DNA of 64,000 nucleotides from Myoxocephalus aenaeus. Taxonomy: Eukaryota > Chordata > Actinopteri > Perciformes > Cottidae. The translations under genes and the position numbers were made by a program. The stretch's first letter is position 1. Every line of letters begins with the position of its first letter. The stretch spans positions 2,064,001 through 2,128,000 of the forward strand of contig JBAMJR010000053.1 in NCBI GenBank assembly GCA_038501785.1, in the 5' to 3' direction. Shown here piece after piece: positions 1 through 12,155 of the stretch. The notes under the pieces were generated by a model. That model saw nothing but the letters and a program-made list of their open reading frames with translations. It did no database searches and was not told the origin of the DNA.

Positions 1-1938
1 CAAAGTGCTACACAGAACATCCGCTTTGGAGGAGAAAAACACCATCGGCCTTTGAAAGTGTTAACATTTCATCAACTACAGGCTGTCATAGTTACGACGG
101 ATAATACTTTCTTCTGTGGAACCCAAACACACAAAGTGGCAATTACACTTTTGGGGATACAGTTTATACCAAAAAAGTCAAACATGCAATACTTTTCTAT
201 GGTCATAAGTATCTATGAGACTAAATGAAAATACTTTATTCTGCCACAATTTCTCTGATGTTTTCCCATATTATATTTCCATATTTTTGCCTTCTCTGCA
301 AGGCAAATAGTCCTTTTTGCTGAGGAAGGTTCCTAACTGAGTGAAGTGGCCGCCATGATAAGAGATGGACGAATTCTCTAAATGGAAAGGAAAGGAACTT
401 CAATGCTTCCTTTATTAGCTCCTTTAGCATAGGAAACCTTTACGAAAGGAAAGGACCCACAATTCCTTGCGGTGGCAACATTTAAAGTTTACCTGTCATG
501 ATCCCAAGAGGAGGATTAGGTCACTACAGAACAGATGTTTGTTTTTTTCAAACTATATATAAATAAATAACCTGAAAAAAGTTGCTGCTTATTCCCCCAA
601 ATACTAAATATAAATCCTATACCAAGTATTTATGCTTATCTAACCATCTCCTGGCTTCAGACTAAATGAACAGACTTGAGTGGCATTGATCTCCATCTAA
701 TTCTTAGCAAGAAAACGCCCTTTTGGTATAAATGTGGAACTATTCCTTTCACGAGCCCACGACTAAACTGGTAGTTTAGTGAAGTTGTTGAATGACGGCT
801 TCAATTGACTTTCCCACCAACATGAACGCCGACATACTGCGATGGACTTAATATAAAGTGTTGTGCGGTACAGCACGCAAAACATTTATGCAAACTATTT
901 ACTTACGAGCCGTTCACATTTATCATCAGAGAAGCAGCAGCCTGGAAAATCTCTTTTATTCCCTCTTTACCCATGGTGCATCTGTTTTGGGATTCATCTG
1001 CTCTCTGAGATTGATGCTGTCAACCGAGTACCATGGAAATGATCTGAATTCCCTCCTCAAAAAGAGTCCCAATACAAACTGGAGTCGGCAATGTCTTTGT
1101 GTTAAGACACTGTTTCAATAAAAACTGTTGAGTTTTTTAAGGTCATTTTGTTAAATCTTTGGACACAGAAACCTTTTCATCACCTCCATCGTGTTTAAAA
1201 GTTGCAAATAAAACTAAAGCTATGTATGACAGGTAGGACATCAGTTGCTGCTAAAGTCGAAGGTTTCCAACTCTCCGTCTCTCTCCATCCTGTGCTCTAT
1301 GAAGCAGTTGCCATGACAATCAAGGACTTTCCCTGCGTTAAAGATACTCACTATGGCGTCACCTACACAAACCAACCCACACATATGTGCACAAAACACC
1401 GTGGTTAAATGGTGTGGTGAAACCTCTGATGCATGCTGGGACCTTCAGGGTCAGGCTGAAAAATAGATGTGAAAGAAATAGAGCAAAGGTGCCACTCCAC
1501 TCTTCACGATCACTGCTCCCTTTCCCAAAGGGGTTTAGTGCACACGGATACTTACAGCACAGAGATGAAGCATGAAATTATGATTCATACTCATGGGATG
1601 GAACCACAACGTTGTAAAACAACGGTAAAAGCTTTCATAGAATTGAAAACGCCCGTAGCACTACGCTACCCACAATGCTCACAATGGTTTGGAATAGAAA
1701 CTTTGTCCAAGCTGCGTCACTATAGCGTGTAAAAAGTGTATTTCTTGAAATTTTTCAGTGTTACCCTTATTATCTTTGTTGCATAGCTACATTTTATAGC
1801 ATCCTTCCTGTTCCTCAAAAAAGTTAATTCAAGTCCAACTTGTTGGATTAAAGCTGCCTTCATGCATATTTGGTTGAATTTGTATCTAAGTTCACTGGAG
1901 GAACATGTCCGATGTGACTTGAAGGCCAGTGAGTCCTC
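1..1938. other. non-coding, downstream of SYN3
   Basis: No convincing gene. About 560-755 is a copy of the dispersed inverted-repeat family described at 52843-53391: it contains TGGCATTGATCTCCATCTAA and ends GGAACTATTCCTTT. Short open frames lack codon bias or homology that I recognise. Confidence 0.5.
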
Positions 1939-2394
1939 CTAGAAACCAGTGAGGACTGCCTGCAGCATTTCCTGGATCATCTCCAGGAAAAGAACGGAGA
2001 TATGCAGAAGGAGATTTGTAGCCTTAAAGCCCAGCGGCATGAAGCTCAAGAGGGCCAATCTCCATCCCAGCTTGAAAAGCTGCAGAGTGACCGTGAGCAG
2101 AAGACGTCCATCATCAATGAACAGCACGTGAAGTTGGAACAGAAGAGTTAGAAAGCTATCTGGAGGTTGAAATGCGATTACACATTGATTTGAAAACAAT
2201 GGCAGAGACCAGGAAGTCTTCAGAAGCCCTGAAAGAGACCAAGAACCTGCAGACATCTACCACCCGGGAGACTCTAGTGGATAAACAGCAGCGCAACTCA
2301 AGATGATCTGTGGAAGGCAAAGCAGAAGCTGAAGACTGGACCTCTGCAGCGGGATGATGAGAAGTCTTCTCTCATAGCAGAGCTGAAAACATCC
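1939..2394 (+). pseudogene. decayed coiled-coil gene fragment, unidentified
   Basis: Three frames in succession carry coiled-coil text: frame one from 1939 to the stop at 2149-2151 (EDCLQHFLDHLQEKNGDMQK and onward), a second from about 2152 to a stop near 2304 (EVEMRLHIDLKTMAETRKSS, then ALKETKNLQTST), and a third from about 2297 to 2392 (DDLWKAKQKLK ... DDEKSSLIAELK). The bias to Glu, Lys, Gln and Leu and the continuity across one stop and two frame changes indicate a broken coding sequence without introns, probably a processed copy. I cannot name the parent gene. No intact start is visible. Confidence 0.5.
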
Positions 2395-4139
2395 AGTTGT
2401 TGTGTTGACATCGTTATGTAGACAAATATATGTTCTCACCGCTAGGTGCAGATGAAAAATCGCTGATCCTAAATAGAATTATTATGAATTAATAATAAAA
2501 TGCACGATGCTGATTGTAGAGTTGTCGAGTACAACAATATCCATTAATGGTGGCACATCACGCTCATTTCCAGGTTCATACTTTGGGTTTCTACTGGATC
2601 ATGTTTAAAAAAGACTCTTTATTTCTCTCATACGTCTGTCTGAATATAACTGTCTTCAGCCTCTGTAACGTTTCATCAGAACGAGGCAACAGCTTGTGTC
2701 CATGTTTACTTCCTGTCAGCTGATGTCTTTCACATCCACTGCAACTGGAAGTGAATTGGGACACATACGCATGAAATCTTTCAATCATTTTGCCAATATT
2801 AAAATAAGTGACATGTCTGTATTCCATTATTGTGGGTTGTCATCTTATGTCTTATGCAAATGCAGCTTTTCTCTTAAGGGTCTGGTTAAAGGGCTCCATG
2901 TCTGTCAAAGTCTGTTCTGCAAAGCTAAACAGAGGGACGATGCTGATATAATATAATGTCTGTAAATCACTTTGCCGGTAAAATACCTCACAGAAGGATC
3001 CCAGACTGGCGTTACAGATCAGCTGCAGCAGCTTTGCCTTCCTTTCCATTGAATCTAATGTGCGTCAGAGATAGTTTGTCACGGAAAACATCATGAAGAG
3101 AAGAGATTGAAGGTCATGTGCACAGTTAGGAGGCAGAAAGAAGATGGATCTGAGGAAGGACGGATGTTGTTTGGGAAGACAACGCCCCCTTCTGGGTGAA
3201 CTCATTCACCATCGGAGTTTGTAACTCTGTGCTTTTTTCTACCCGAAACACAACTTCCAAGGTGGGACCCGACGAGGGAGAAACACAAAATGCAGATGTT
3301 TATTTCTTCATAAACAGTGCAAAGCAGTGTTGTGGAGACGGCCTGGTTTGGTGTGTTTACAGGCGTGGTGGTGGTGGCTGCAGGCAGGCAGGGACCTGAG
3401 CCAGATGGGAGATGTGACATTCCACCTTAAGAATGCAAGAAATCGCACTGGCAGCAGATTAGCATCAGGCTGCTAGTGGCCTGGTATGCAACACATGCAA
3501 CTCAGACAGAAACAGAAACAAATGCAACACACAGGACAAACCGTGAGGAGGTTTGAGTGTTTCATGGGTCAACAGGACAATACTGAACCTGAATGATGGC
3601 TCACATCCACTTATTCTGTGTGGGCTGAATTCTTAATGAGCACGGGGTTATATTGCAATGAAGTGACATCATATGGAGGAAGGATCATTTTCAGAAGAAG
3701 CATAATGTCATGTTATGTAATGTGTATTTTATCTCTAAATCAACTGCTGTTGAACGCTGTCTGGGTGGTCTGCAGTCGGCAACCTTCTCACACTGTGCCC
3801 TACAGGCATGTGCTGGTTTTAATCTTTTATTAAACTTGTCATCACTGTATTTTCTGACTTGTTCTGAGGTCAAACCACTTTACTTCACATTAACTGGGAC
3901 GTTTTACATGTGCGTTTGGGTGGATGTGTCCGAGATAAAAAAAAGGAGCAGGTATGTGCCGATGCTTACCAAATTAGCATTGTGTGCCTTTTGTGTCAGT
4001 AGTGGGCTGCTGCATGCACACGTTTGGCTTCATTCTGTATCAGCACAACAAACAGCCGGGAAGAATGATGTTGGTAGAAAAGTGCATACCACTATTGTGC
4101 GAGATTTCTTAGTTTAAGAACAAAATCTTAAATAATTTA
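2395..4139. other. non-coding
   Basis: No gene or structured repeat recognised. Open frames of 60-135 codons here have no recognisable motif and lack flanking splice or promoter signals. Confidence 0.4.
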
Positions 4140-4740
4140 AAATATTGAATAATAGCATCTGTTTCCATGGTGGTCTACGTGCAGCCAGCTCCAGATACTT
4201 TTAAAACAACCTCATACTATTTCTGTCCTATATTGTAAATTGTTATGGTAACAGTGGATCAAATGACTGCGTGCAGCGTGATGGTGACGAACCCCACAGC
4301 GAATCACCAGCCGACTCTCCAGCTCCCGTCAGCTCTGGGGATGGGAGCACCTTTCGGCTCTTTGTCTTGGATCTCTGGACCGCGACTCATTGCTCCCGTC
4401 AGCTGTTCAGGGACTCTGATAAAGACACTTTTAAGCCACCTGCTCAGGACCAAACAGCAGAGAGAAAACCGTTAGCGACCGGCTGGTTTAGCATTTCCCT
4501 CAGGAGTTGGTGGAGACCAAAACAAAGCTACGAGGAGAGGAAATATTGGACTCACGTTCAATCAATGAATGCTAATGCTACTCCATATCGGCTGGAAGTG
4601 GAAATTGTCAGCTTGATTCAGGGATAACATGTGAATGTTGTGGCAAAACATAATACAAACGAATGATTTAGCAATAACAAGGTTGAAAAATAGACAAAAA
4701 AATCTCCACGAATACCCTTTCAAACTTTAAGACTTTTTGT
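4140..4740 (+). repeat. dispersed repeat resembling a common fish element
   Basis: The stretch from GGTAACAGTGGATCAAATGA through GATGGTGACGAACCCCACAG, TGATAAAGACACTTTTAAGC and ATGAATGCTAATGCTACTCC matches a repeat I recall from many fish genomes. A short related fragment (GAATGCTAATGTTGCCCCGT) occurs near 30935. It yields spurious open frames of 76 and 118 codons. The family name is not asserted. Confidence 0.4.
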
Positions 4741-5756
4741 GGTGTGAACTATTTTGTAAAAAAAAACGGTGTCAGGCCCATTCCGACGTGAAGTGGTCTT
4801 CAAAATATCTGTGCGGTGATGCCATTTGTTTGAACAGCGATAACGTGTGCGTGTGCAGTGACAGATTCATGACTGAATGTGTTTCATATTACCTCTGCAA
4901 CATTAGCGCCGTATTCATTGGAGAGCTCGACGTGGAGTGGGCAGCAGATGAAAGGCAGCAGGTTTCCCTCTGCGCGGCCTCGCGTTGCCAGTCAGCTTTT
5001 AACACCCGGAGCTTCATGCCAAGAGCAATGAGTTACGGCAGTAATCCAAGAAGAAGGGATTTTGAGATTATCACCACATATTCTGCTCCAGTGACCATAT
5101 ATGGAGACATGAGGCGCTCTGTGGATGACTGATAGAGACTGGAATGCACCACAGGTATAATAAAAGTTGTCACCTTTAATAACAGAAATCTTGCTTTTCA
5201 GACAAAAGAAGAAAAAAAAATACATAAAAACTAAATCATCTTAATACTAATAAATTACAGTAAACACATGAGATGCATCGCACGTCTCACAAATAAGCAG
5301 CCAGACATTAAAGATCACGTGACGACCGAGTTGACACACCTGAGGCACACAAGAGGGGTTGGTTTTCATGCCACATTTACACCAATATACAGAACGTTAA
5401 TACACTTAAAATACCATACAATACCATCCACCATTCAGCAGAGAGGGAGGGGCACAGTGGACTAAAGTATCGGCAAATAAACCAACGGCGTTATGGCTCT
5501 CATTTACAAACACCACATCTGAAGTGGACTTGTTTTTCCTCGAGTCTCTGTGGCTGCATATTCAACTGTTACCAATCAGTTCAACACACCAGGACCGAGC
5601 TCGTGACTCAACCACGTCACGGCCGAAAGAAAAGAAAAAGTTCGACATAGCAGAGAATTGGCTTTTTTCCCACCCCCGAATTACACATTATTTGGAACTG
5701 TAATAAAAGAAAGTGATGCAACTTTGCGTCACAGGAAATTTTGGCCGCGGCATCTG

Positions 5757-6508
5757 TGACGTCAACAGGTTTTTAAAAAGAGAGAGAGGTTCTGGTGAGG
5801 AAGCCTCTGGAGTACAATTTCAGAAAAGAAATCTCTCCTTTATCTTTATTTTTCTTCTGGCGCCAAAAACAGAACGAAATAAAAAAGGGTACCAGGGCCA
5901 GATAAAGCGTATATGAGAAACATAATGCTCGGGTCTTGCACACTATCAAATAATAGTTCCATTAGGGGATACTAAAAGGTGTATATTTGGGAGTGATTGA
6001 GTGATAATGTGCTCGTTACATGGAAGGCGTTCAGCCTCCATCCTGCAGGAAAGCTCGTCTCCGATCCTCCTCAGGTTGACGTCACAGACACTACATTGTT
6101 GTTTTTCCACAGTCGCTGAATCAAACTAATCCCTTTCGTCTGACGGTCTCATTTCACAAAATATGTTCCAGTACTACCACACTAGAGTCAGTTTCTGCAG
6201 AGCACTGCTGAACTTGAGGTAGTTACTCATCACCTTTGCGGCTCAGTTCCAATCGAGTCAAAGGAAAAGGATCAGGTTCGTGAAGATATAACTGCTAACT
6301 GAGAGACTTTACCCGGCAACAGATTAAATAAAAAGCAAATCTACACTGGTGACATCGAAGTGTATCTTTCATCCTGACAGAAGTAATAGTAGCACATACT
6401 TAAGCTGCATGGTTTGATTTCTTACTGCCTCGAAAGGGCATTACATGCTTCCTAATGCCTTTAAAGGGAACGGACACAGTGATTTAAATCAATTTATTAG
6501 TGACGTCA
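5757..6508. promoter_or_regulatory. cluster of three CRE palindromes TGACGTCA
   Basis: Perfect 8-bp cAMP-response-element palindromes at 5757-5764, 6077-6084 and 6501-6508. A given 8-mer is expected about once per 65 kb by chance. No gene start is recognised next to them, so a regulatory role is only a possibility. Confidence 0.3.
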
Positions 6509-9500
6509 CAGCCATTATTGCGTGGCATATAAGGGATAGTAAATCCTAAAGGTTAAGTTATGGCTTATCACACTGCAGTATTATATACTAAGTCGTAGGT
6601 GTCTTCACAACAAAGACAAAACAATATGATTTACACCTTCAAGCGGACTCGCAATGAAATACTAATTTGGTCCATTTTCACACAAAGCCAAAGGCGATGA
6701 AAGGCTTGCAAAAGTGCTCAATAACAAGACACTTTGAGATAAAGCTGACTGCAGATCAGAATTTTACTTTTACAAACAATCCTCGGAGAGAACGTGTTGG
6801 AGCGAGCTTGAGAACCAGAGTGCTGTAAAACATAATGACAAAGAAGGAAAATATCAGGAGCACAGACTTCCTGATGTTGGAAGGTCTCTCTCTTTTTTTT
6901 GCCTTTCCAAAAAACAAAAGTATACAAGCAAAAAAAAGTAATGAATGGATGAAACAATGCGTTAGTCTGCTCTAAGGTAAGCAGCTAAGGTTAGCATGTC
7001 TGGCTAACTAGCTTACTGCCTGGTGACCTTAACCTGTGTTACTTCCAGGGATGAGGAGCATTTTATATGACACTATCCCGTGGGGTTAAGAGTTATGCAA
7101 TTAAAAACTAAGAAAAAAGCCCACACACATCAAATGCATAATAGTTCTCCCCTGTGTGGAAGCTAGTCCTGGATGCTACATACGGTGAAGGCTAACATTA
7201 GCAGCTCTGTCTTACTTTACATTAGATTTGAGCCAACATTACTCAAGATAGCATGATATGTCCTGTCTTAAAAGCCTTTACTCTTGAAACACTAAAGAGC
7301 TTTCACCTCAGGTGTTTGGCACAATATCATGTCCGTAGCCGTCAAGTGCATATTTAACACCGCTTTACAGCATTACTGTTTTAAAACAAGTCAGTTGGTG
7401 ACGTTAAGAAGTCAGGTAGAGACAGCGTTGTCAACCAACTTATGGAGCTAATGTTAGCTTTATTAACTAGCTAGCTACAGATGTTCATAACAGTTGTTAT
7501 TTTAGATGTGTTTTTGGTAAAAAGGAAAGAAAAACACAAGTTGTCAAACCCTCGCAAGATGGCTGAGGTTAGGCAGTGACCTTGAATGGTTAAAAGGTGC
7601 ATAAGACGAAGCTAACAATGCAGGTAGACTTTACTCCACTACATCTTTACTGAGCTAATAGTTGTTTGCTGCTATATTAAACCTCCGAACCCTATTTATT
7701 GAACCTTAACGGTGAGGCATTAAACCTTGAATGGTTAAGATTAGGATAGGTCGCCGGGCAGCGAGTCTCGCCAGAGTTTTCGCAACTTGTAGCATATTCA
7801 AACTGAAAGCTTGACAGGCAGTAACTAAGAGGGCGGGGCTTAGCAAACGATCTATTGAGGAGCATGACAAGTGTGATTCTGTGGCTCCACCCACTAATGA
7901 TACCATGTAACCAGTGTTATTATTTCCCCTCCAGAGCAACTGTTTGTAGAAGTAAAACTCTGTATCATTGCTTTGTACGGCTGTTAGTGATGAGCACTGC
8001 ATTGTGTATTTTTGACAAGTTTGCACACATAGAGCTTTTTTTCTTTTTTAGCTCAATGAACAAACAATGGTAGTTGTTCATGTTTCTGCCAGTGAGACTG
8101 ACAAAGTATCAAATAAAAGCTTGGTAAAAAACAAATAACCAAAGAGACAAGCTACATAGTTTAAAACAAAATGAGCTGGAACTTATTATCAACATAATTA
8201 TTGCAAAAAATGGGCAGTTCATTTTTTGTGGTAGTATCATCATGAATCATAATGCTAAATTTACAACTTGAACTTCACACACATACGCACCCCAACACAT
8301 CACTATTATTTGTATACAGCTTCATGCACTTGAATAAGATTGACCTCAAAATCTATCCAATTTGTATTGTCTTTCTGTTTTGGGCTATTTGGAGTTTGGA
8401 TTATAATTATCTTTTAACTCCAGTTCCCTCAGAATGAAAAACATATCTAGACTTATTCAGTTTGTAGTACAGATAACTACAGCGCCAACTACAAGACGAT
8501 AACTTGAACTATGTATTAGACTGTGATTGTGCTCTGCATGGAAAGCCAAATATACCGTCGATCTCTTGCACCGTGGATGCACCAAGGAAATATTTTGAGA
8601 AAAAGAAAAAAAAAAACTTGCTGACAAATTATTTTACGGGCTTCCTAATTATTTCCTTGAAACAGAAGAACATTTACATTTCCTGTAAACGACATAACTT
8701 AGTAGGGAAATTGAGGCCGTATTCAGTTGGTACACTGTCAAATAAAGCCACAGGTAGCTTACACTCCTTTTACAGAAATGTTAGCATACAATGAAGTTTT
8801 CATCTAATAAAGACATATTAATAGATAAAAAAAAAAATCTGACATTAAAACCAAATATCAATTGTGAATCTCATTTTTAGAGCAGTTAAAGGAAATACCG
8901 CTTATACATTTCCTGGTTCTGGATACCTAAGTCAACATAGACGATGCTTTGCTTGCTTGGGAAATTATTAAGAAATTGCAGCACCCAGAAAATAAAGCGT
9001 TACCAATGCCTTTGCTGTCTTTGTAGACTGGCTGAGATCCCGAGCTTGTGTTGGTTTTCTGTGAAATACCAATTGGACTCTACTGTACGCATGACATTCA
9101 CTTAACATTTACATGCAGTTCCAACGCGTAATGAAAGAGGATGTCTGTTTTGGCTACTACCATTGCAGATGTTGCATGACCAATAACAAAATAAATACAA
9201 TAAAAGATGATGAATTTCACATTGGCTGTCGAGAATAAAGGAGAAGAAAGATGTGATGATACACAAAAATCTTTTTTTCTCCATCTCAGTAGAGATTGAA
9301 GCACATTAAAAGTCTTATATTACATCCTCACTGTTCACCTTTAAACACACAGCAGTCGTCGCTATGATACAAGTCCCCGACAGAAAACACACTGTGTGCT
9401 TTCTACAAAGCACAAAACATTAAGAAGAAGAAGAAGAACTACAGGGGAAGATCTGAGCTGTGATGGAAGACGAAGGCTGTGAGCCAGTACAGCATTTGCA

Positions 9501-9542
9501 CCTTGTGAAACCACAAGAGGTGGGCGGGGGTTTCCTTATGTT

Positions 9543-9548
9543 TTTATT
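9543..9548 (-). terminator. possible SYN3 poly(A) signal AATAAA
   Basis: The minus strand reads AATAAA here, about 985 nt past the SYN3 stop codon. It is the first canonical hexamer I noticed downstream, but no clear GU-rich element follows it. Synapsin 3' UTRs can be longer, and further hexamers occur near 7.69, 7.46 and 6.49 kb, so this is only a candidate. Confidence 0.2.
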
Positions 9549-9803
9549 AAAAAGCACTTTGGTAATGTTCGGTAGAGGAGTCACCACGTAAGCCAATATG
9601 TGTCGACAGCACACGGACGTCTGAGAAATGCGGCTGCTGGCAAAATGCTTAAAATCGCTGGTGAACCGTGAGGATTCAGTACATTTCTCATGAGCGGACT
9701 GGAACAGTTTTAAATAAGAATATTGCCTTAGACATCTTCAAACAGTTTGGAAGCTGTGCGTCAATTAAAGTAAACATTTAAATAAATGTAATTTCAGAAA
9801 TAA

Positions 9804-9808
<5 letters not shown>

Positions 9809-9834
<26 letters not shown>
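9809..9834. repeat. (TA)n microsatellite
   Basis: About 13 TA units in an AT-rich context downstream of SYN3. Confidence 0.9.
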
Positions 9835-10532
9835 AACTAAAAGGAAAGAACCCAATAATTAACAGTTTCACTAGTTGGACAAACAGAATGCAGAACAACG
9901 ACTATACACCAAGCAGTGTGAGCTAGATGATCATTTACCACTAGAAAGGCCAACCTGCCATCAGCTGACTGCTGATCTAAATTCAAGGGGGCATTGATGT
10001 TGCTATTGATGCTTTTAAACTCAGTTTTAACTTTAAACACACCAAAAATAATGGCTTGGTTGACGCGTATGTGGGCTTATTTCTGCATCTGTTCTCAACT
10101 GGCATGAACAGCAAAGATAAAACCGACATAATCATCAATCTGAGTAAAAGTTGCAGACATTTGAATGGGATCTGGTTTGATTCTGCGCCCGCACGGACAT
10201 CCTACAACTCTTTAAAACCTCCGTGAGGAAGACAAATGCAAATAGGTCCATTTAAAGTTCCAAATTTTGGGTGCACACCGTAGCCGTGACCTTTAAACTC
10301 CGACATCTTTTGGCCTTTCTAGTGATAGATTGATCATTGATCTGAGGAGAGAGGGTTGCACCAGGCGGTAAACTTCACAAACAGTGAGAAGGAAAGAGAA
10401 GGAACAGGAAGCTGAGGCTCTGAGGAGGAGGAGGGAGACTCCAGAACAGATTGACCTGTCAGGGTTTTTTTTCTTCTTTCAAACCTGACAACTGACAGAA
10501 AGAGGAAGCTTCTGGGAGGGGAGGGGGAGCTT

Positions 10533-10656
10533 TTAGTCGGAGAAGAGGCTGGCGAAGGACTGTCGGAGGCTGCGGATGGTCTCGGCTTTGGCCTCATCGT
10601 CGGTCAGGCTTCCGCGTAACGTCTCTGTGAAGGTGTTGGTCAGCGACTGGGATTTG
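10533..10656 (-). CDS. SYN3: SYN3 last coding exon (domain E and stop)
   Basis: A 124-nt coding segment with acceptor ctgcgcag, ending in TAA at 10533-10535. It completes the split Asn (AA|C) and reads KSQSLTNTFTETLRGSLTDD, then EAKAETIRSLRQSFASLFSD. This is the conserved synapsin domain E, the hallmark of a-type isoforms, which is required for oligomerisation and presynaptic function in studied synapsins. Arg-Gln replaces the usual Arg-Lys before SFASLFSD. Confidence 0.97.
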
Positions 10657-10777
10657 CTGCGCAGTGAAGAGAAACAAACACAAGAATAAACACTTGAACA
10701 TCTTAAATAGCTATTTGGCTCAGTAACGTTATACTGATGGTGTCACTGTATCAGTGGGACCCCAGGTGTGGACGCAC

Positions 10778-10934
10778 TTCAGCTGTGGTGACTGTTTCTG
10801 AGCTCCAGGCCCGGAGGCGGCGGGGATGGGCCCGGGCTGGAAGGCCTGGCTGGGGGAGGTGGTGGCTGATCGGGCTCGCTGAGGTGAACCCTGGGCCGAC
10901 TGGGAGGGAGAGGCGGAAGCAGAGCGGTGTCCTC
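10778..10934 (-). CDS. SYN3: SYN3 exon (Ser/Pro/Gln-rich linker)
   Basis: A 157-nt exon with acceptor tactgcag and donor gtgcgt. It supplies two bases of a Gly codon, 51 residues and two bases of an Asn codon. The protein is Ser/Pro/Ala/Gln-rich (GHRSASASPSQSAQGSPQRA near its start, QKQSPQL at its end). It corresponds to the variable proline-rich region between domains C and E and is much shorter than in human SYN1 or SYN3. Open frames in the other two phases are GC-rich shadows. Confidence 0.9.
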
Positions 10935-11028
10935 CTGCAGTAGGTACACACACATTACATACTGCAGCAAGCCCTCCGTTGCAGTAATACACAAACAACA
11001 ACAACAACGACAAAAAAGTGTCTCCTAC

Positions 11029-11047
11029 CTCGCCTGGGCTGTGTGGT
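11029..11047 (-). CDS. SYN3: SYN3 19-nt microexon (TTQPRR + G)
   Basis: A 19-nt candidate exon with acceptor catccacag above 11047 and donor gtagga below 11029. It is needed to keep frame: the previous exon ends at phase 0, while the next begins with two bases of a codon, and direct joining would run into a stop after about 52 codons. With the microexon the join reads SVK-TTQPRRG-GHRSASAS. I recall mammalian SYN2 having TTQQPQSG in the equivalent linker, which supports it. No transcript evidence is available. Confidence 0.75.
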
Positions 11048-11560
11048 CTGTGGATGAAGAATGATACAGCGATATCAGGGCAGTGAATGAGATTTAAAAT
11101 GTTTATGCATGTAGGAGCTAACGGTACACTACCTGAGCAGAACTGTACACACAAGCATCTTTCACTTCACATGAGGCTCGACACATTACGTATCACTGCA
11201 ATACAATACCTAAAGATAAGTTATATATCAATTATATGGCTGTTGAGATTCAAGTGGAGCATTAGAAGTAATGTTATAATAGTAGGTACTAACTCAAGGT
11301 ATTTTTTTATATTATATTTTATTTGATTAGCTGTTTAATTGCATATTTTTAATTATCAGTTCTGTTTTATTTTGCAACATGAATGTCAAAATGTTACTTC
11401 AAAGCCCAACATATTATTAAGGTGGCCTAAAAGTAGCCACATTTAAATAAACTCAACCACTGTACTACACTAGAATTAACTATGAATAAAACAATACTGA
11501 AAATAAATTAAAAAAATAGTGACCTCACTGGCCTCAATGGTAGCTATGACCCAGAATGTA

Positions 11561-11789
<229 letters not shown>

Positions 11790-12023
11790 AAGCATGAAGT
11801 GGTAATACAAGTAGTAACAGATGTAGTAGCAGTCAACAGTAGCAGTAGAAGTATTACCAATGTTAATACAGGTGGCAGTTAAACTAGAATTCAGGAGTGT
11901 ACAAAACATATTAGTGGGCAGAGGTTAAGAAAAGAAGGATCCTACTGCAATGTCTCCTTGAGCTGAAGGTTGGCTAGTCTGACCAACCTTTACACATAAG
12001 TCAGATATAACGGACTGACGTAC

Positions 12024-12155
12024 CTTGACAGAGGAAGGCTGAGGTGTGGCTACTCCCAGCAGCACCTGGGCCATCTTATTGATGACCAGCTCTGTGATCA
12101 GCTGCTTATCCTCCTCCACGTGCTCACCGATCAGGGGCATGGAGCTGTCCATCAC
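12024..12155 (-). CDS. SYN3: SYN3 exon (VMDSSMPLIGEHVEEDKQLI...)
   Basis: A 132-nt, 44-codon exon, phase 0/0, with acceptor tctgcag and donor gtacgt. It begins VMDSSMPLIGEHVEEDKQLI, which closes domain C, continues ELVINKMAQ, and then enters the low-complexity linker (ATPQPSSVK). EVMDSSMPLIGEHVEED is the SYN3-like spelling; SYN2 has CSMPLIGEHQVED. Confidence 0.95.

Larger units (their letters stand above)
4741..10532. other. SYN3 3' UTR and downstream non-coding sequence
   Basis: No further coding exon found. The part nearest 10.5 kb should be SYN3 3' UTR; where it ends is unknown. Contents include three TGACGTCA palindromes (5757, 6077, 6501), a TA repeat at 9809-9834, an AGAAGA run near 9423, and AT-rich unique-looking sequence. 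Confidence 0.5.

Noticed and set aside
4245..4627. Frames of 76 and 118 codons as a possible gene
   Set aside because: They lie in a segment matching a dispersed fish repeat, with no start context or conserved domain.
10729..11154. 141-codon minus-strand frame as a single exon
   Set aside because: It includes the real SYN3 exon 10778-10934 but runs through its splice sites into introns on both sides.
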